This document shows, piece after piece, positions 1-9,790 of a stretch of DNA of 64,000 nt (positions within the stretch are counted from its first letter, which is position 1; each line of letters starts with the position of its first letter). Below the pieces are notes generated by a model. The model ran no database searches and had not been told where the DNA came from. It saw nothing but the letters and a program-made list of their open reading frames with translations. Position numbers and translations under genes: made by a program. Source of the stretch: Sarcophilus harrisii (taxonomy: Eukaryota; Chordata; Mammalia; Dasyuromorphia; Dasyuridae); assembly GCF_902635505.1 (NCBI RefSeq), contig NC_045432.1:72485823-72549822 (forward strand), read 5' to 3'.

Positions 1-210
1 GCTTCCTTTGATAGAAACTGCTGCTCTGCTGGATGTTGGCAAACCAGTTTTGTTTTCGATGGTTTGGGGGTTGTTGTGCCAGGCAAGGGGAAGAATGGGA
101 TTGTCATTTTGGAAAAAGCATCACCATTCTTGGTAAATGGCTCCTTTCCCTCTCCCCTTTTTGTCTCATTCTTTCCAAATAAACTTTTAGACATTTGAAG
201 GAGACTGTCT
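1..210 (+). other. possible 3' end of an upstream gene
   Basis: A canonical AATAAA lies at 178-183, preceded by T/C-rich sequence and not obviously part of a repeat. In human, TMEM35A ends just upstream of CENPI on the same strand, so this could be the tail of its last exon. No coding sequence of that gene is recognisable here. A chance AATAAA is an equal alternative. Confidence 0.25.
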
Positions 211-439
211 GGGCTAATATTTAATTTCTGAAAGACATGGCCATCTTCAAGGATCCCAGCTCTTCTGTGACACACCTCTAAGGAGGAAGGAGAATCATTT
301 CATATCATATGAGGTTATATAATTCCCCTTCGATTAGCTCTTCGTGCCAACTGAAAATTTCAGTCTGCCACCTTGAGGAAGTTCAACCATTACAAAAGTA
401 TTCATATCATCTAGAGATAATACCTGAAGGGCAGAACAA

Positions 440-1470
440 CAACATCTAGGGGGCAGGAGTTTGTCCAGTCGGGCAGAAGGCAAAAAACCCACAAAGTACC
501 TGCTCTTAAGGAGCTTGCATTCTAGCAGGAGAGATGACAGGTACAGATGCACACAACTACAACATATATACAAAATACTAAGAGTCAGGTGGGCCACTTC
601 TCCCCCTCAGGGTTTTATGGGTATCCTGAGGGGCTGGGGAAACTTCTCTCCATCCATCTTGGATGAGTCCCCATATGCAACACAGTCCTGTGGTCTAACT
701 CTCTGGAGCAAGGCCAGCTGTATCTACCCCTCGGTATTCTAGGGAGACCCTGAAAGGTTTGGGGATATCTTTGCTGCCACCGGCTCGAGCTTCCACCGGT
801 TGTTCCCTCTCCCACACTCTCTTTGGTACCAGTGAATAGTGCTCTAGTTCCATTTACTAAAGGATATTTCATTTGAAGACACGTAATAATAAAAGTACAA
901 ACGTTTCCCTTTGTCCTTGTCTTCCAAAGAGAACGGGTTCAAACTTCGTTCAGTTCCTATTGAACGGTACCACCAAATTCATGTCCACATAGAATATGAG
1001 TTTGGGACAAGTCCTCGTTCCACATAGCACTGAGCTAGGTTCTAAAGGTCCCACTTCTCATCCAAAGTCCCTTCTTGTTCCTTGTCGGGCCACACAAAAA
1101 TGGAAAGGCAGCAAAGGGCTGTGTTATGAAGAACTTTGGATGCCAAACAGAGGATTTTGTATTTGACTGCAGAAATAATGCTGAGACACTGGAGTTTGCT
1201 GAATAGAGGATCATACAGTCACTTCTGTTTGATCAAAACCACTTTGGTAGGCAAGGGGAAAAAGGACTGAAGTGGGGCAAGGATTGAGGTAGGAAGATAA
1301 ATCGGGAGACAACTGCAGGAGAGGGCTTGAACTGTGGGGGCAACTGGGTGAATAGAAAGAAGGGAATAAATGAGACACGTTGTAAAAAGAGAGATGACAA
1401 GAACTGGTAATGACTGGCTACATGGAGTGAGAATGAAGAAGAAAGGGAGACACCAACATTGTAAGCTTAG
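440..1470 (-). repeat. L2 LINE remnant, minus strand
   Basis: Diverged pieces read as reverse-complement L2 3' region: the 'aaggagcttgcattctag' signature near 510-528, and the 'gatgccaaacagagga' and 'ctggagtttgctgaat' phrases near 1138-1205. The middle part (about 600-1080) is not clearly assignable. No open frame is meaningful. Confidence 0.5.
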
Positions 1471-1488
1471 ACAGAGAGGGACTTCTTT

Positions 1489-2292
1489 TTGTTTGCTTAT
1501 TTTATTTTATTTTTATTATAGCTTTTTATTTACAAGATATATGCATGAATAATTTTTTAGCATTGACAATTGCAAAACCTTTTGTTCCAACTTTTCCCCT
1601 CCTTCCCCCACCCCCTCTCCCAGATGGCAGGTTGACCAATATATGTTAGATATGTTAAAGTATAAATTAAATACAATATATGTATACATGTCCCAACAGT
1701 TATTTTGCTGTACAAAAAGAATCGGACTTTGAAATAGTGTACAATTAACCTGTGAAGGAAATCAAAAATGCAGGTGGACAAAAATAGAGGGATTGACAAT
1801 TCTATGTAGTGGCTCACACACATTTCCCAGAGTTCTTTCACTGGGTGCAGCTGGTTCAGTTCATTACTGCTCTATTGGAACTGATGTGGTTCATCTCATT
1901 GTTGAAGAGGGCCACGTCCATCAGAATTGATCCTCATATAGTGTTGTTGTTGAAGTATAGAATGATCTCCTGGCCCTGCTCGTTTCACTCAGCATCAGTT
2001 CACGTAGGTCTCTCCAGGCCTTTCTGGAATCCTCCTGCTGATCATTTCTTACAGAACAATAATATTCCACAATATTCATATACCACAATTTATTCAGCCA
2101 TTCTCCAGTTGATGGGCATCCACTCAGTTTCCAGTTTCTGGCCACTACAAAGAGGGCTGCTACAAACATTTTGGCACATACAGGTCCCTTTCCCTTCTTT
2201 AGTATCTCTTTGGGGTATAAGCCCAGTAGTAGCACTGCTGGATCAAAGGGTATGCACAGTTTGATAACTTTTTGAGCATAGTTCCAAATTGC
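1489..2292 (-). repeat. L1 LINE 3' end, 5'-truncated, minus strand
   Basis: T-rich left end (the poly(A) on the other strand), the L1 3' UTR, then the C-terminal part of ORF2 on the minus strand. The ORF2 tail shows the '[14 protein letters not shown]...[11 protein letters not shown]' pattern known from the L1 ORF2 C-terminus. Similar flanking words, AGAGGGACTTCTTT (1475-1488) and AGAGGACTTCTTT (2293-2305), look like a slightly diverged target-site duplication. An ordinary dead-on-arrival copy. Confidence 0.85.
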
Positions 2293-2299
2293 AGAGGAC

Positions 2300-2790
2300 T
2301 TCTTTAGTTTTTTCCACTCACAACCCCTTTTCATGCAAGAAATTTTTACGTGACCCCAGGTAAATAGGTATAGAAAATAGGCATACAAGACAACATTTAC
2401 TGATAATAAATCAGAATTCTGTGACCCCCCACATTCAGTTACAAAATCCCCCATAGGGTTGGAAACCACAGTTTATGAAACTGGGGCTTAGATGACCAGG
2501 AGAATGGTGGTGCTCCTGGTGATAACAGAGAAGCTGGAAAAAGGGAGTGTTTGGGAGGAAATATGAGTTCTAGGAAATATGAGTTCTAGTTAGCCAACTG
2601 TGAGTCTTAGATGCTTAAGAGTTGTCCAAAAAGCAGTTGGTGACAGGGGGATGGGAACTCAGGAAAGAGATGAAGGTTGGATGCATAAATATGAGACTTG
2701 CCTCTAAAGAGATGATCAGGAAACTCATGGAAGCTGATGCCACTCAGTGAGGTAGTACAGACCAAGGGTTCTTAATTTGGGGTTTATATT
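2300..2790. other. no gene seen; unassigned old repeat-like DNA
   Basis: 2300-2490 has phrases ('cgtgacccca', 'ggaaaccacag') reminiscent of an old hAT-type element but no terminal repeats that I can pair. 2560-2590 is a short direct duplication of 'gagttctaggaaatat'. Nothing codes. Confidence 0.3.
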
Positions 2791-2960
2791 GACTTAAGGA
2801 AATAAGCAATATGCATTTTCTAAGTGTTTACTATGTGCCAGGCACTGTGGGTAAATACTGGAGATACAAATATGAACAAATGCAAAGGTGGTCCCTTGCT
2901 CTCAAGTAATTTAAATTCTAGTGGGAGAAGATAATGCATAAAAGAGAGCTGAAAAGCAGG
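2790..2960 (-). repeat. L2 3' end, minus strand
   Basis: 'tttactatgtgccaggcact' followed by 'tggagatacaaatat' and 'ctctcaagtaatttaaattc' is the reverse complement of the L2 3' terminus. The match is diverged, as expected for L2. Confidence 0.75.
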
Positions 2961-2989
2961 TTTGAGTGAGGGGGGAGACACCTATGTGG

Positions 2990-4260
2990 AGCTCTAGCGG
3001 CAAAGTTCTGCTAAAAGCACAGCCAGAGGAGAGTTAAAGCATGTCCAACCTGGGCCTCTTCCCAAAACACAGGTCCCTTGAAGGAACTCACTTTTAAGAA
3101 GGAGTGCCACCATGATAGAGAGAATGTTCCAAGTTGAGATGGTCCCTCTCAGGTACCGAGGGAAGTGCCAAGGTGGGAAGGGAAGTGAATTACAGTGGCA
3201 GAGTCCAGAGAGTTAGAAGCACTGCTAGGAGAGAAAAATGATTTGAAGAGCTAATGACCTAGCTGCTTTATGGCCCCGAGAAGCCTGCTCGTGAAGAGAC
3301 TCAATGCAACTCTTTCTTCCCTGATTCCTAATCTAAATAAAGACTAAATTGGAGGCTGAGGTTCAAATTGTGCCCCCTCAGAGTTGGAAATCTGTTGAAG
3401 AGGCTGATGCCCATTCTGACACACCACCTCCTCCAGGGTTATTTCCATAACTCCCGCTCACATTAGCAGACCGGGTCCTCTACCTCTCTGTTCCTCACAA
3501 GGCCTTACTGGTGGGCTTCCCACTTATTATCAGCCAGTAGCCATAAGTAGTTTTGAGGGAAAAGGTAATTAACTGAGCTGGTAGAGCAAGAGTAGTTAGT
3601 ACAAAGATCAGACCACTAAAAGTTTGGGGCCTATTCTCCCATAAACATCCACAGGATCCATGGGGAGAGTATGAATGGGCTTAGGAATCCAATAGCGATA
3701 AGGTACACACCGGAGAGAACAAATCTGGACATGGGGCGATTCGAGAGCCCTACATTTCTCCCCCTATAAAGTTCTCACGTGAACAAACTCTTAGACCTCA
3801 GAGGTGTTCCCGTGGAGTTCTCTGGCCAACTTTCCTCAGTGTCTCCTTTGCTCTTGGCATGGCTTGCAGTTCCTGATATGGCTGTTGCCATCAGCCAATG
3901 TTGCAAAGAGACACTGCTGAGATCACTCACTCTTTGGAGGTTAATAACTTCCCAAGACTGTCATTTGGTCATGGAGTCCAGGTGGGTGGGGCACAGCGAG
4001 AGGAGGGAGGGAATAGGCTCCTCCTCCTTTGCTAGGCTGTCCCCTGGTACAGATGTGAGGGGCGGCCTCCTTGGCCATTCCTGAAGCTTGCCTGGTTGGA
4101 GGGCTCTAGGCTAAATAGCAACCCCCCCCCCCAGTTCTGTCTGATTCTTTCAGCTTGTCCCAAAATATTTCCTGTGTGGCAGCAGCTGCACTGGTCCAAT
4201 GATCTAAATACTTCATACTTCTTAGACTTATCAAGGTTCTGAGATTTTAAGACCTCAGAG
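2990..4260. other. intergenic DNA without a recognisable gene
   Basis: Moderately GC-balanced sequence with no conserved exon, splice pair or clear repeat that I can name. The longest open stretch (3779-4084) overlaps others in several frames and has no recognisable domain. Confidence 0.4.
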
Positions 4261-4271
4261 ACCATCTAATG

Positions 4272-4462
4272 CAGGGGTCCTCAAACTTTTAAAATAGGAG
4301 GCCAGTTCACTGTCCCTCAGATTGTTAGAGGGCCGGACTATAGCAAAAACAAAAACTTTGTTTTGTGGACCTTTAAATAAAGAAACTTCATAGCCCTGGG
4401 TGAGGGGGATTAACGTCCTCAGCTGCCGCATCTGGCCATGGGCCATAGTTTGAGGACCCCTG
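4272..4462. mobile_element. non-autonomous hAT transposon, OC1-like (MITE)
   Basis: A 191-bp element bounded by perfect 16-bp terminal inverted repeats: CAGGGGTCCTCAAACT at 4272-4287 and its reverse complement at 4447-4462. Inside the left end, 'gagggccggactatag' and the run 'caaaaacaaaaact' match my memory of the OposCharlie1 (OC1) hAT consensus. The right part has 'ggccatgggccatagtttga', also OC1-like. The flanks share TCTAATG on both sides, close to the 8-bp duplication expected for hAT. It has no transposase and depended on an autonomous relative. Confidence 0.85.
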
Positions 4463-4479
4463 ATTCTAATGTAACTACT

Positions 4480-4600
4480 GCAAAGGAGGAAACCAAGTCC
4501 CACAGCGAATTAACTCATTTAAGGTCTGAGAGGTAAGATGAGGCAGAGCCAGCATTCAAAACCAGTGCCTGATTTCAAAATGCGTCACTTTCACCCCTCC
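4480..4600 (-). repeat. MIR-type SINE fragment
   Basis: 'gaggaaaccaagtcccacag', 'cagagccagcattcaaaacc' and the following text resemble the reverse MIR core ('gaggaaactgaggc... gccaggattcgaacc'). Short and diverged. Confidence 0.5.
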
Positions 4601-4864
4601 TCAGGACACTTTTTCTCTTTCTGCCAACAACTGGTCTGTATCCAAGCTCACTTTCTGATTCAGATACATCACTTTCCTATCCCCGCCCAGCCCACTCTTC
4701 CCATGTCACAAAGCTGTATTTACTGAGAGCCAGTTACTTGCAAGCTGCTGATAGAACAGATGTTTCCACATCTTAGCTCCGGCTTAGTGGATTCTCGTGC
4801 CCAGAAAGCTGAACCCCCTCTCTAATGAGGAGGCAGACTCAGCCTCCACTTCCTTTGATTTGGC

Positions 4865-5210
4865 TCAGTAATTATTTACACAGCACCTACTAGTATCTTC
4901 CAGGTAGGTGCTGTATTAGGCTCTGGGAATAAAAAGGCAAATACCAAATAGCCCTTAACCTAAAGGGGCTTATATTGGAATGGAGGCAAACAACCTGTAC
5001 AGGGACGAATAAATACAAAATATAGAAAAATAAATATAGCACATTCGGAGGGAAGGGGCCGCAGCTGTAGCTGACAGGGGGGTGGGGAATCAAGAAAGGC
5101 TTCACATAAAGGTGATCTAGTGGCCACAAGGACCGTCTGTACATAAAGACGCAGGGGCCACACGAATATAGATGAGGTGAGCTTTAACCTAGCTCTTAGA
5201 AGAGGAAGAA
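4865..5210 (-). repeat. L2 LINE 3' part, minus strand
   Basis: Reads as reverse L2: 'cagcacctact...aggctctgggaataaaaagg', then 'aaaggggcttatattggaat' and 'tcaagaaaggcttcacataa'. Diverged and non-coding. Confidence 0.7.
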
Positions 5211-5299
5211 CCCCAAGGACAACATCTGCCCTGCCAGGATGCTTCCTAGGGGTTGGAAGGCAGTCCCCTGGAACATCTACCTTCAATTTCTGAGAGATA

Positions 5300-5790
5300 C
5301 TGAGCTAGAATGATCTCTCTTCCTCTTTCAAATATTGGAAATGTAGGGGAGATAAGAAGTTCAGAATAAAATGATATATATTTAAGTTTCTTCCCATCAA
5401 ACAACGGTTCCACAACAGACTGTTACAAATGGCGAATATGAGTAAACTAGTTTATCTAAGCAAACGAACAAATGGAAAGCGGAGAAATTCTACAGATTAG
5501 AATACAAGATTTAATGAGTTCTTTAGCTGGGAATAAGACAAAATCTCAGCTCAAATCAAGAGAATCCATCATATCCTAGAGAAGGGCCCACGTTTGGCAA
5601 GTTCTAGAATATCAAGCAAGTACAGTGACAGGATTGGGGAGGGGTCAGTTTACTGAGTCTCTCTGCCACTCTAAAGTTGGATACTATCTCCACTGTTCTC
5701 CACCAAGAACATCTCTAGAGTCAATTCACTAAGTCTCTCAAACAGATCTGCAGCACAAAAGTGGGCTTGGAGCTTTGGCCGAAGTCAGAT
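5300..5790. other. no gene or clear repeat seen
   Basis: AT-rich intergenic sequence; no pairable terminal repeats, splice sites or conserved frame noticed. Confidence 0.3.
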
Positions 5791-5799
5791 TTCATAAAG

Positions 5800-6131
5800 A
5801 TGACATTTAAAGAAAAATTCCATTTCATTTTATTTTCACTTCCAGACTCTCTCCCTCAACTGACCCCTTCCCCACCTCCTGAGCAAGCAAGAAATATAAA
5901 ACCCATTACAAATATGTAATCATGTAAAACAAATTTCCACATTAGCCATGTTTCAAAAAGAAAAAGAAAAAAAATATGCTTCAGCTTGTACTTGGAGTCC
6001 ATGTTTCATCATGAATCCTTTGGAATTGTGGACAGTCACTGTGTTGATCAGAGTAAGTCTTTTCACCACTGACAATTTTTATAATATTGCTATCCTTGTG
6101 TACGCTGTTTTCCTGATTCTGTCCAATTCTC
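5800..6131 (-). repeat. old L1-like 3' fragment, minus strand
   Basis: T-rich start, a pyrimidine-rich 'ctctctccctcaactgaccc' block and a tail of short A-rich tracts follow the layout of marsupial L1 3' UTRs on the minus strand, but of a more diverged subfamily. The same layout recurs at 7030-7335. The family name is uncertain. Confidence 0.45.
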
Positions 6132-6148
6132 AATAAAGGTGATATTTG

Positions 6149-6291
6149 GGACAGCTAGGTAGTGCAGTGGATAGAGAGCATCAGCCCTATCTGACCTCAG
6201 ACACTTAACATTTCCTAGCTGTGTGACTCTGGGCAAGTCATTTAACCCCAATTACCTCAACAACAAAAAATAAAATAAAATAAATAAATAA
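6149..6291 (+). repeat. tRNA-derived marsupial SINE (MAR1/WSINE1-like)
   Basis: A tRNA-like head ('cagctaggtagtgcagtgga') is followed by 'cctagctgtgtgactctggg' and an A-rich tail. It is flanked by a 17-bp target-site duplication, AATAAAGGTGAYATTTG, at 6132-6148 and 6292-6308, with one mismatch. The duplication fixes both ends of the insertion. Confidence 0.9.
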
Positions 6292-6309
6292 AATAAAGGT
6301 GACATTTGA

Positions 6310-6640
6310 ACTGAACCTTGAAGGGAATTAAGCATTTAAGGAAGAAGCCCCAGTGAGAAAGGAGTATATTCTAGGTGTGGGAGACAATGTGTACAAAGGC
6401 TGGGAAAGGGAGTTCTGTCTGTGAGGAACAGAAAAGTTAGGTTGTAGTGTGAGAAGGGGATTAATGGGTAACAAGCCTGGAGATAGGCCAAATGGAGGAG
6501 CAAATAGATTTGTTCCAGGATGTAATAGTTTATTGAGAAGAATGATAAATTTAAGGAAAATCATTTTGGCTCCCATGCAGAAGATGGATTAGAGGCAGAA
6601 GAAAGGAAGCATGGAGACTAACTGGAAAGTGATAGGAAGA
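6310..6640 (-). repeat. L2 LINE fragment, minus strand
   Basis: 'tgaaccttgaagggaattaa', 'tgtgtacaaaggctgggaaa' and 'aaaatcattttggctccc' are diverged forms of reverse L2 3' region phrases. The SINE just upstream appears to have inserted beside or into this copy. Confidence 0.65.
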
Positions 6641-6654
6641 GTTGTAGTATAAAG

Positions 6655-6905
6655 ATGATATTAATTAGCATATATCCCACTTTAAGGTTGACAAAATACT
6701 ATACACGTTAATTCATTCAATCTTCAGGATGACCCTGAGAATGAGGTGCTCATATTGTCCCCATTTGACTGATAGGAAAATGGGTATAAAAAAGTTAAAT
6801 GACTTGTCCAGTGCCACACAACTAAGTTCCTGAAGCAGAATTTGAACTCGGACATTCCTGAGGCTCTAACTAGCAATAATCTATAGATTACTGTGTTACC
6901 TGTAT
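6655..6905. repeat. MIR-type CORE-SINE (MIR_Mars-like)
   Basis: Contains 'gaccctgagaatgaggtgct', 'gtccccatttgactgatagg' and 'acttgtccagtgccacacaa', the usual series in marsupial MIR-type elements. Confidence 0.65.
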
Positions 6906-6954
6906 GTGATAAACATTGTTTACAGAGGCCTTTGGATTTTAGTCAATCAAAAAA

Positions 6955-7030
6955 TATTTAAGCAACTACTTTCCACCAGGCACTGTGTTGGGCACAATTA
7001 CAAAGGCTGAGACGAGTTCTAGCTTCAAGA
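6955..7030 (-). repeat. L2 3' tail fragment
   Basis: 'ccaccaggcactgtgttggg' followed by 'acaaaggctgagacgag' is a reverse L2 terminus, cut off at about 7030 by the next element. Confidence 0.5.
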
Positions 7031-7335
7031 ATCTCATATTTTCAAATTTTTAATTTTGACTTTCATTTCCAAATTCCTTCCCTCCTCTATTCTTTCCCCT
7101 CGCCATTGAGAAGGCAAGGATCACAATACACATTTGAAGTAATGAAGAGTTTATTTCTGCACTAGTGCTATTCCAAAAGGAAAACTAAAACCCCAGGAAT
7201 ATATACTTATTTCAATCTCCACTAAGTCTTTCAAGTTCTCTATGTAGAGGTGGGTGACACTTTTTCATTAGGAGTCCTTAAAACTGTGAGGATCATTGTA
7301 TTGATCAGAATGACCAAATCTTTCACTGTTGATTT
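7030..7335 (-). repeat. old L1-like 3' fragment, minus strand
   Basis: Starts with T-rich DNA, then a C/T block ('ccttccctcctctattcttt'). The later 'attgtattgatcagaatgac' is close to the 5800-6131 copy, so the two are members of one old subfamily. Confidence 0.45.
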
Positions 7336-7337
7336 TT

Positions 7338-7575
7338 GTGGTTTTTAGTCATGTCTGATTCTGCGGCCCCATTTGGAGTTTTCTTGGCAAAGCCACTGAG
7401 TGGGTTGCCATTTCCTTCACCAGCTGATTTTCATTATGAGGAAACCGAGGCACACAGGGGTCAGTGACTTGGCTAATGCCACACAGCTAGTGTCTGAGGC
7501 CAGATCTGAACTCGGGTAGAGGAGTCTTTCTGACTCACGCCTGACATTTTATCTGCTGTGCCACTTAGCTGCCTG
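7338..7575 (-). repeat. tRNA-derived marsupial SINE, long form, minus strand
   Basis: Reverse reading of the long SINE form: 'tggagttttcttggcaaagc', 'gccacacagctagtgtctga' and finally 'tgtgccacttagctgcct', the reversed tRNA-like head. Diverged but essentially full length. Confidence 0.8.
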
Positions 7576-7689
7576 AACCAGGTTGTGAAATATGTTAAAA
7601 ACTATACAGAGGTGTCTGTATTTTTATCTTGGAGATAACAGGAGCAGGTGACAAGAAAACCTGCGCTTAGGGGAGATGTGTGCAGTGTG

Positions 7690-8400
7690 CAGGACTGACT
7701 GGTATATCAAGAGTTGAGGCAGGCCACTGATTAGGATTCATGATCTGGGCAAGAGGCAAAAGAGGGTTTGAACTAAGGTAGTGGCTCTGGGAATGGAGAC
7801 AAGGGGATGGATGTTAGTCGTGTTGGAAGTTTGAAATGGCACGATTTGGCAATTTATCAGATATGGGCGAGGGAGGGAGAGGAGTCCAGGCGAATACTGA
7901 GATCATCAGCCTGGGAGGCTGGCAGGATGGTGATGCCCTGAACAGAAACAGAATCTTGGAAGAGGGTGGATTTGGGTGAGTTGGTGGAGATGATGAGTTG
8001 TGCTTTAGATATTCTGACTTTGAGGTGTTTCCCCAAGATCCAGTCTGAGGTATCCAACAGCCAATTTGTGCTGGATTTGCAGATCTATGTAGAAAGGATT
8101 GAACCCACGAGAACTCAATGGGGTTACAGAGAGTTGGTAATGCTCAGGGGAGAAGCTTAGGGGAATAGCACAATTAGGGAGCAAAGAAGCCTGAGAAGGG
8201 GAGCCATAGGAGAAACAGAGGGTGATGAATGACGTCAAAGGCTGCAGAGGGGTCTGGAAGGATGAAGATTGAAAAACCCCCACTAGACTTGACAGTTAAG
8301 AGATCATTGTTAACTTGGAAGGAGCAGTTTCAGTTGAGTGATGACGTCGGAAGACTGACTGCAGAGGGCTTAGCACCCGAGTACGGATAGTCTTTTCGAG
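7690..8400 (-). repeat. L2 LINE ORF2-region remnant, minus strand
   Basis: The reverse strand carries diverged L2 ORF2 text: 'gatgatgagttgtgctttag', 'tatccaacagccaatttgtg', 'gttaagagatcattgttaac' and 'ggagcagtttcagttgagtg' are reversed L2 phrases. The open frames in this stretch are remnants or shadows of it, not host genes. Confidence 0.7.
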
Positions 8401-8659
8401 GAGGAATACAGCTTGAAAGGATGGCAGGGGCTAGGGGCGGTGCGTATTATTATCTTTATTGTTGTTGTTGTTATAGAGCTGTGGGGACATGGGCTTTGTA
8501 TTTGTAGGCAGTAGGGAAGACCGGGGATGAAAGAGATAACTACTGGAAAACAAACCCGGGACGGAATCATGGCAAATCCGGCTACTAAACTGCCAAATGA
8601 ACTGGGGGGGGGGGAGTTTGCGCCAGGCCTATATTTTCAGAGCATTCGAAAAACCTCAG

Positions 8660-8960
8660 TCGGGAGGGCCGCAACCAATCAGAATTAAGCTAGTTGAGCC
8701 CCAACCAATCAGAGACCAGAAACCGACCCATTCGGTGCCTTCTACGCAATGGCTCTCCAGCTTAGGCTCGACTTGTACGCCTGCGTATGAGTCTACATTA
8801 CCTAGGGAGCGCGCTCGCCGCTCGCTCCGCCCCTCGGAGGTCTCTGCTTGGACGTCCGGCCTTGCGCAGGGCGGGATTCACTTTCGAAAAGGAGAGTCGG
8901 CGCGGGAAGAGTTCTTGGGGCGGCCGGGGCCAGCACTTGGCCCTCAGGTGAGCTAGCCCT
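8660..8960 (+). promoter_or_regulatory. CENPI: CENPI promoter: twin CCAAT boxes and CHR-like site
   Basis: CpG-dense sequence directly upstream of the CENPI first exon. Two identical CCAATCAG boxes lie at 8675-8682 and 8705-8712, exactly 30 bp apart. A TTCGAA word, an allowed form of the cell-cycle homology region, sits at 8883-8888 near the probable start of transcription. NF-Y pairs about three helical turns apart plus a CHR are the known layout of G2/M genes under DREAM/MuvB control, which would suit a kinetochore gene. I see no TATA box. The motifs are seen; their use is inferred. Confidence 0.6.
8830..8947 (+). other. CENPI: CENPI exon 1 (5' UTR), approximate start
   Basis: GC-rich block ending in a strong donor CAG|GTGAGC at 8947/8948. 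It has no ATG in its last 140 or so bases, so it would be non-coding, and translation starts in the next exon. The donor is inferred from motif strength and position; the 5' boundary is a guess because no TATA box or transcript is available. Confidence 0.55.
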
Positions 8961-9011
8961 GGCTTCCCATTACCTGTTGCAGGAGAAGGTGGGGAGGGGA
9001 TAACTGAGGAA

Positions 9012-9046
9012 GGGACCGGGACCGGGACCGGGACCGGGGGCGGGGG
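9012..9046 (+). repeat. GGGACC tandem hexamers, G-quadruplex motif
   Basis: Six G-tracts of three or more (9012-14, 9018-20, 9024-26, 9030-32, 9036-40, 9042-46) are separated by loops of one to three bases, meeting the standard G4 rule more than once. It lies about 65 bp inside intron 1 on the coding strand, where a nascent RNA G4 or an R-loop would be possible. Confidence 0.85.
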
Positions 9047-9477
9047 CGGACGCGAACGCGGACGCGACAACGGCTGCGACCGTGGCGTCTAGGAGTGGAG
9101 CGGACTGGGATTCGGTTCCTCTCCCCGCGGCAACACCCCCTCCCCCCCTTCATCCCCTGCGCTAGGACGTGCCTACGAGTCATGTGACTCTGACGCTCGC
9201 CTCCGCCCAGCGTTCGCCCCGCCCTCGCACTTGCTCCTCGAATCGGGTTGCTCTCTCCCGTGTGGCGCGCTTGAGCCGGTCTCCCAGCGCCCCCTGCTTC
9301 CCAGGCTGTTCAAGTCAGCCGAAGGGCCGCGAGACTTAAAGTTACCCTGCAGCCAGGCGCCCGGGAGAGTTTGGGCTTTGGAGACAAGGGAGCTCAGGCA
9401 CCAAACCGCCCTCCATCCAACTGGTGCTCACACATGACTCTATCCTCTGTGTGTTTGCTGTGTCCCTCCTGTGGTCA

Positions 9478-9790
9478 GCCAGATAATGCAGTAGATGGAG
9501 GACCGGAACGGAAGCCAGGAAGACTCCTCTTTATCATCGTGTTCGTGTTCTTGTTCCTGTTCATCCTCGTCGTCCTCGTCCTCATCTTCATGCTCATCTT
9601 CGTCTTCATCTTCGTAAGTTCAAATCTACGTCCGGACACATGTTGGCCCTAGTCCAATCACTTCACCCCATTTCTCTGTTTCCTTTTCTGTCCGATGAAC
9701 TGGAGAAGGAAATGACAAACTACTCCGGTTTCTCTGCCAAGAAAACCTGAAATGCTGTCATGGAAACTCAGACATGACTGTTCTCTCACA
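9478..9790 (+). repeat. long-form marsupial SINE with internal microsatellite
   Basis: The SINE head ('gccagataatgcagtagatg') and 3' half ('gaactggagaaggaaatgac', then 'gccaagaaaacctgaaatgc') are separated by about 76 bp of imperfect TTC/CTC/GTC repeats (9535-9612). The repeat has expanded within the element. Its translation gives a run of hydrophobic residues that can mimic a membrane segment. Confidence 0.75.

Larger units (their letters stand above)
8750..9350. promoter_or_regulatory. CpG island over CENPI promoter, exon 1 and start of intron 1
   Basis: The densest run of CG dinucleotides in the window, in contrast to the CpG-poor flanks. It includes the hexamer repeat at 9012-9046 and GAGTCATGTGACTC at 9177-9190, which has perfect 6-base arms around TG and a TCATGTGA core of the kind bound by MiT/TFE factors. 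A housekeeping promoter is the simplest reading. Confidence 0.75.

Noticed and set aside
1921-2469. 182-residue minus-strand open frame
   Set aside because: It is the C-terminal part of L1 ORF2 in a 5'-truncated copy, running out into flanking DNA.
8597-8956. 119-residue frame over promoter and exon 1
   Set aside because: GC-rich shadow; exon 1 is non-coding in the inferred transcript and the frame has no homology.
9371-9652. Open frame with a long hydrophobic stretch resembling a membrane protein
   Set aside because: The hydrophobic run is the translation of the TTC/CTC/GTC microsatellite inside a SINE; no homology or conservation.
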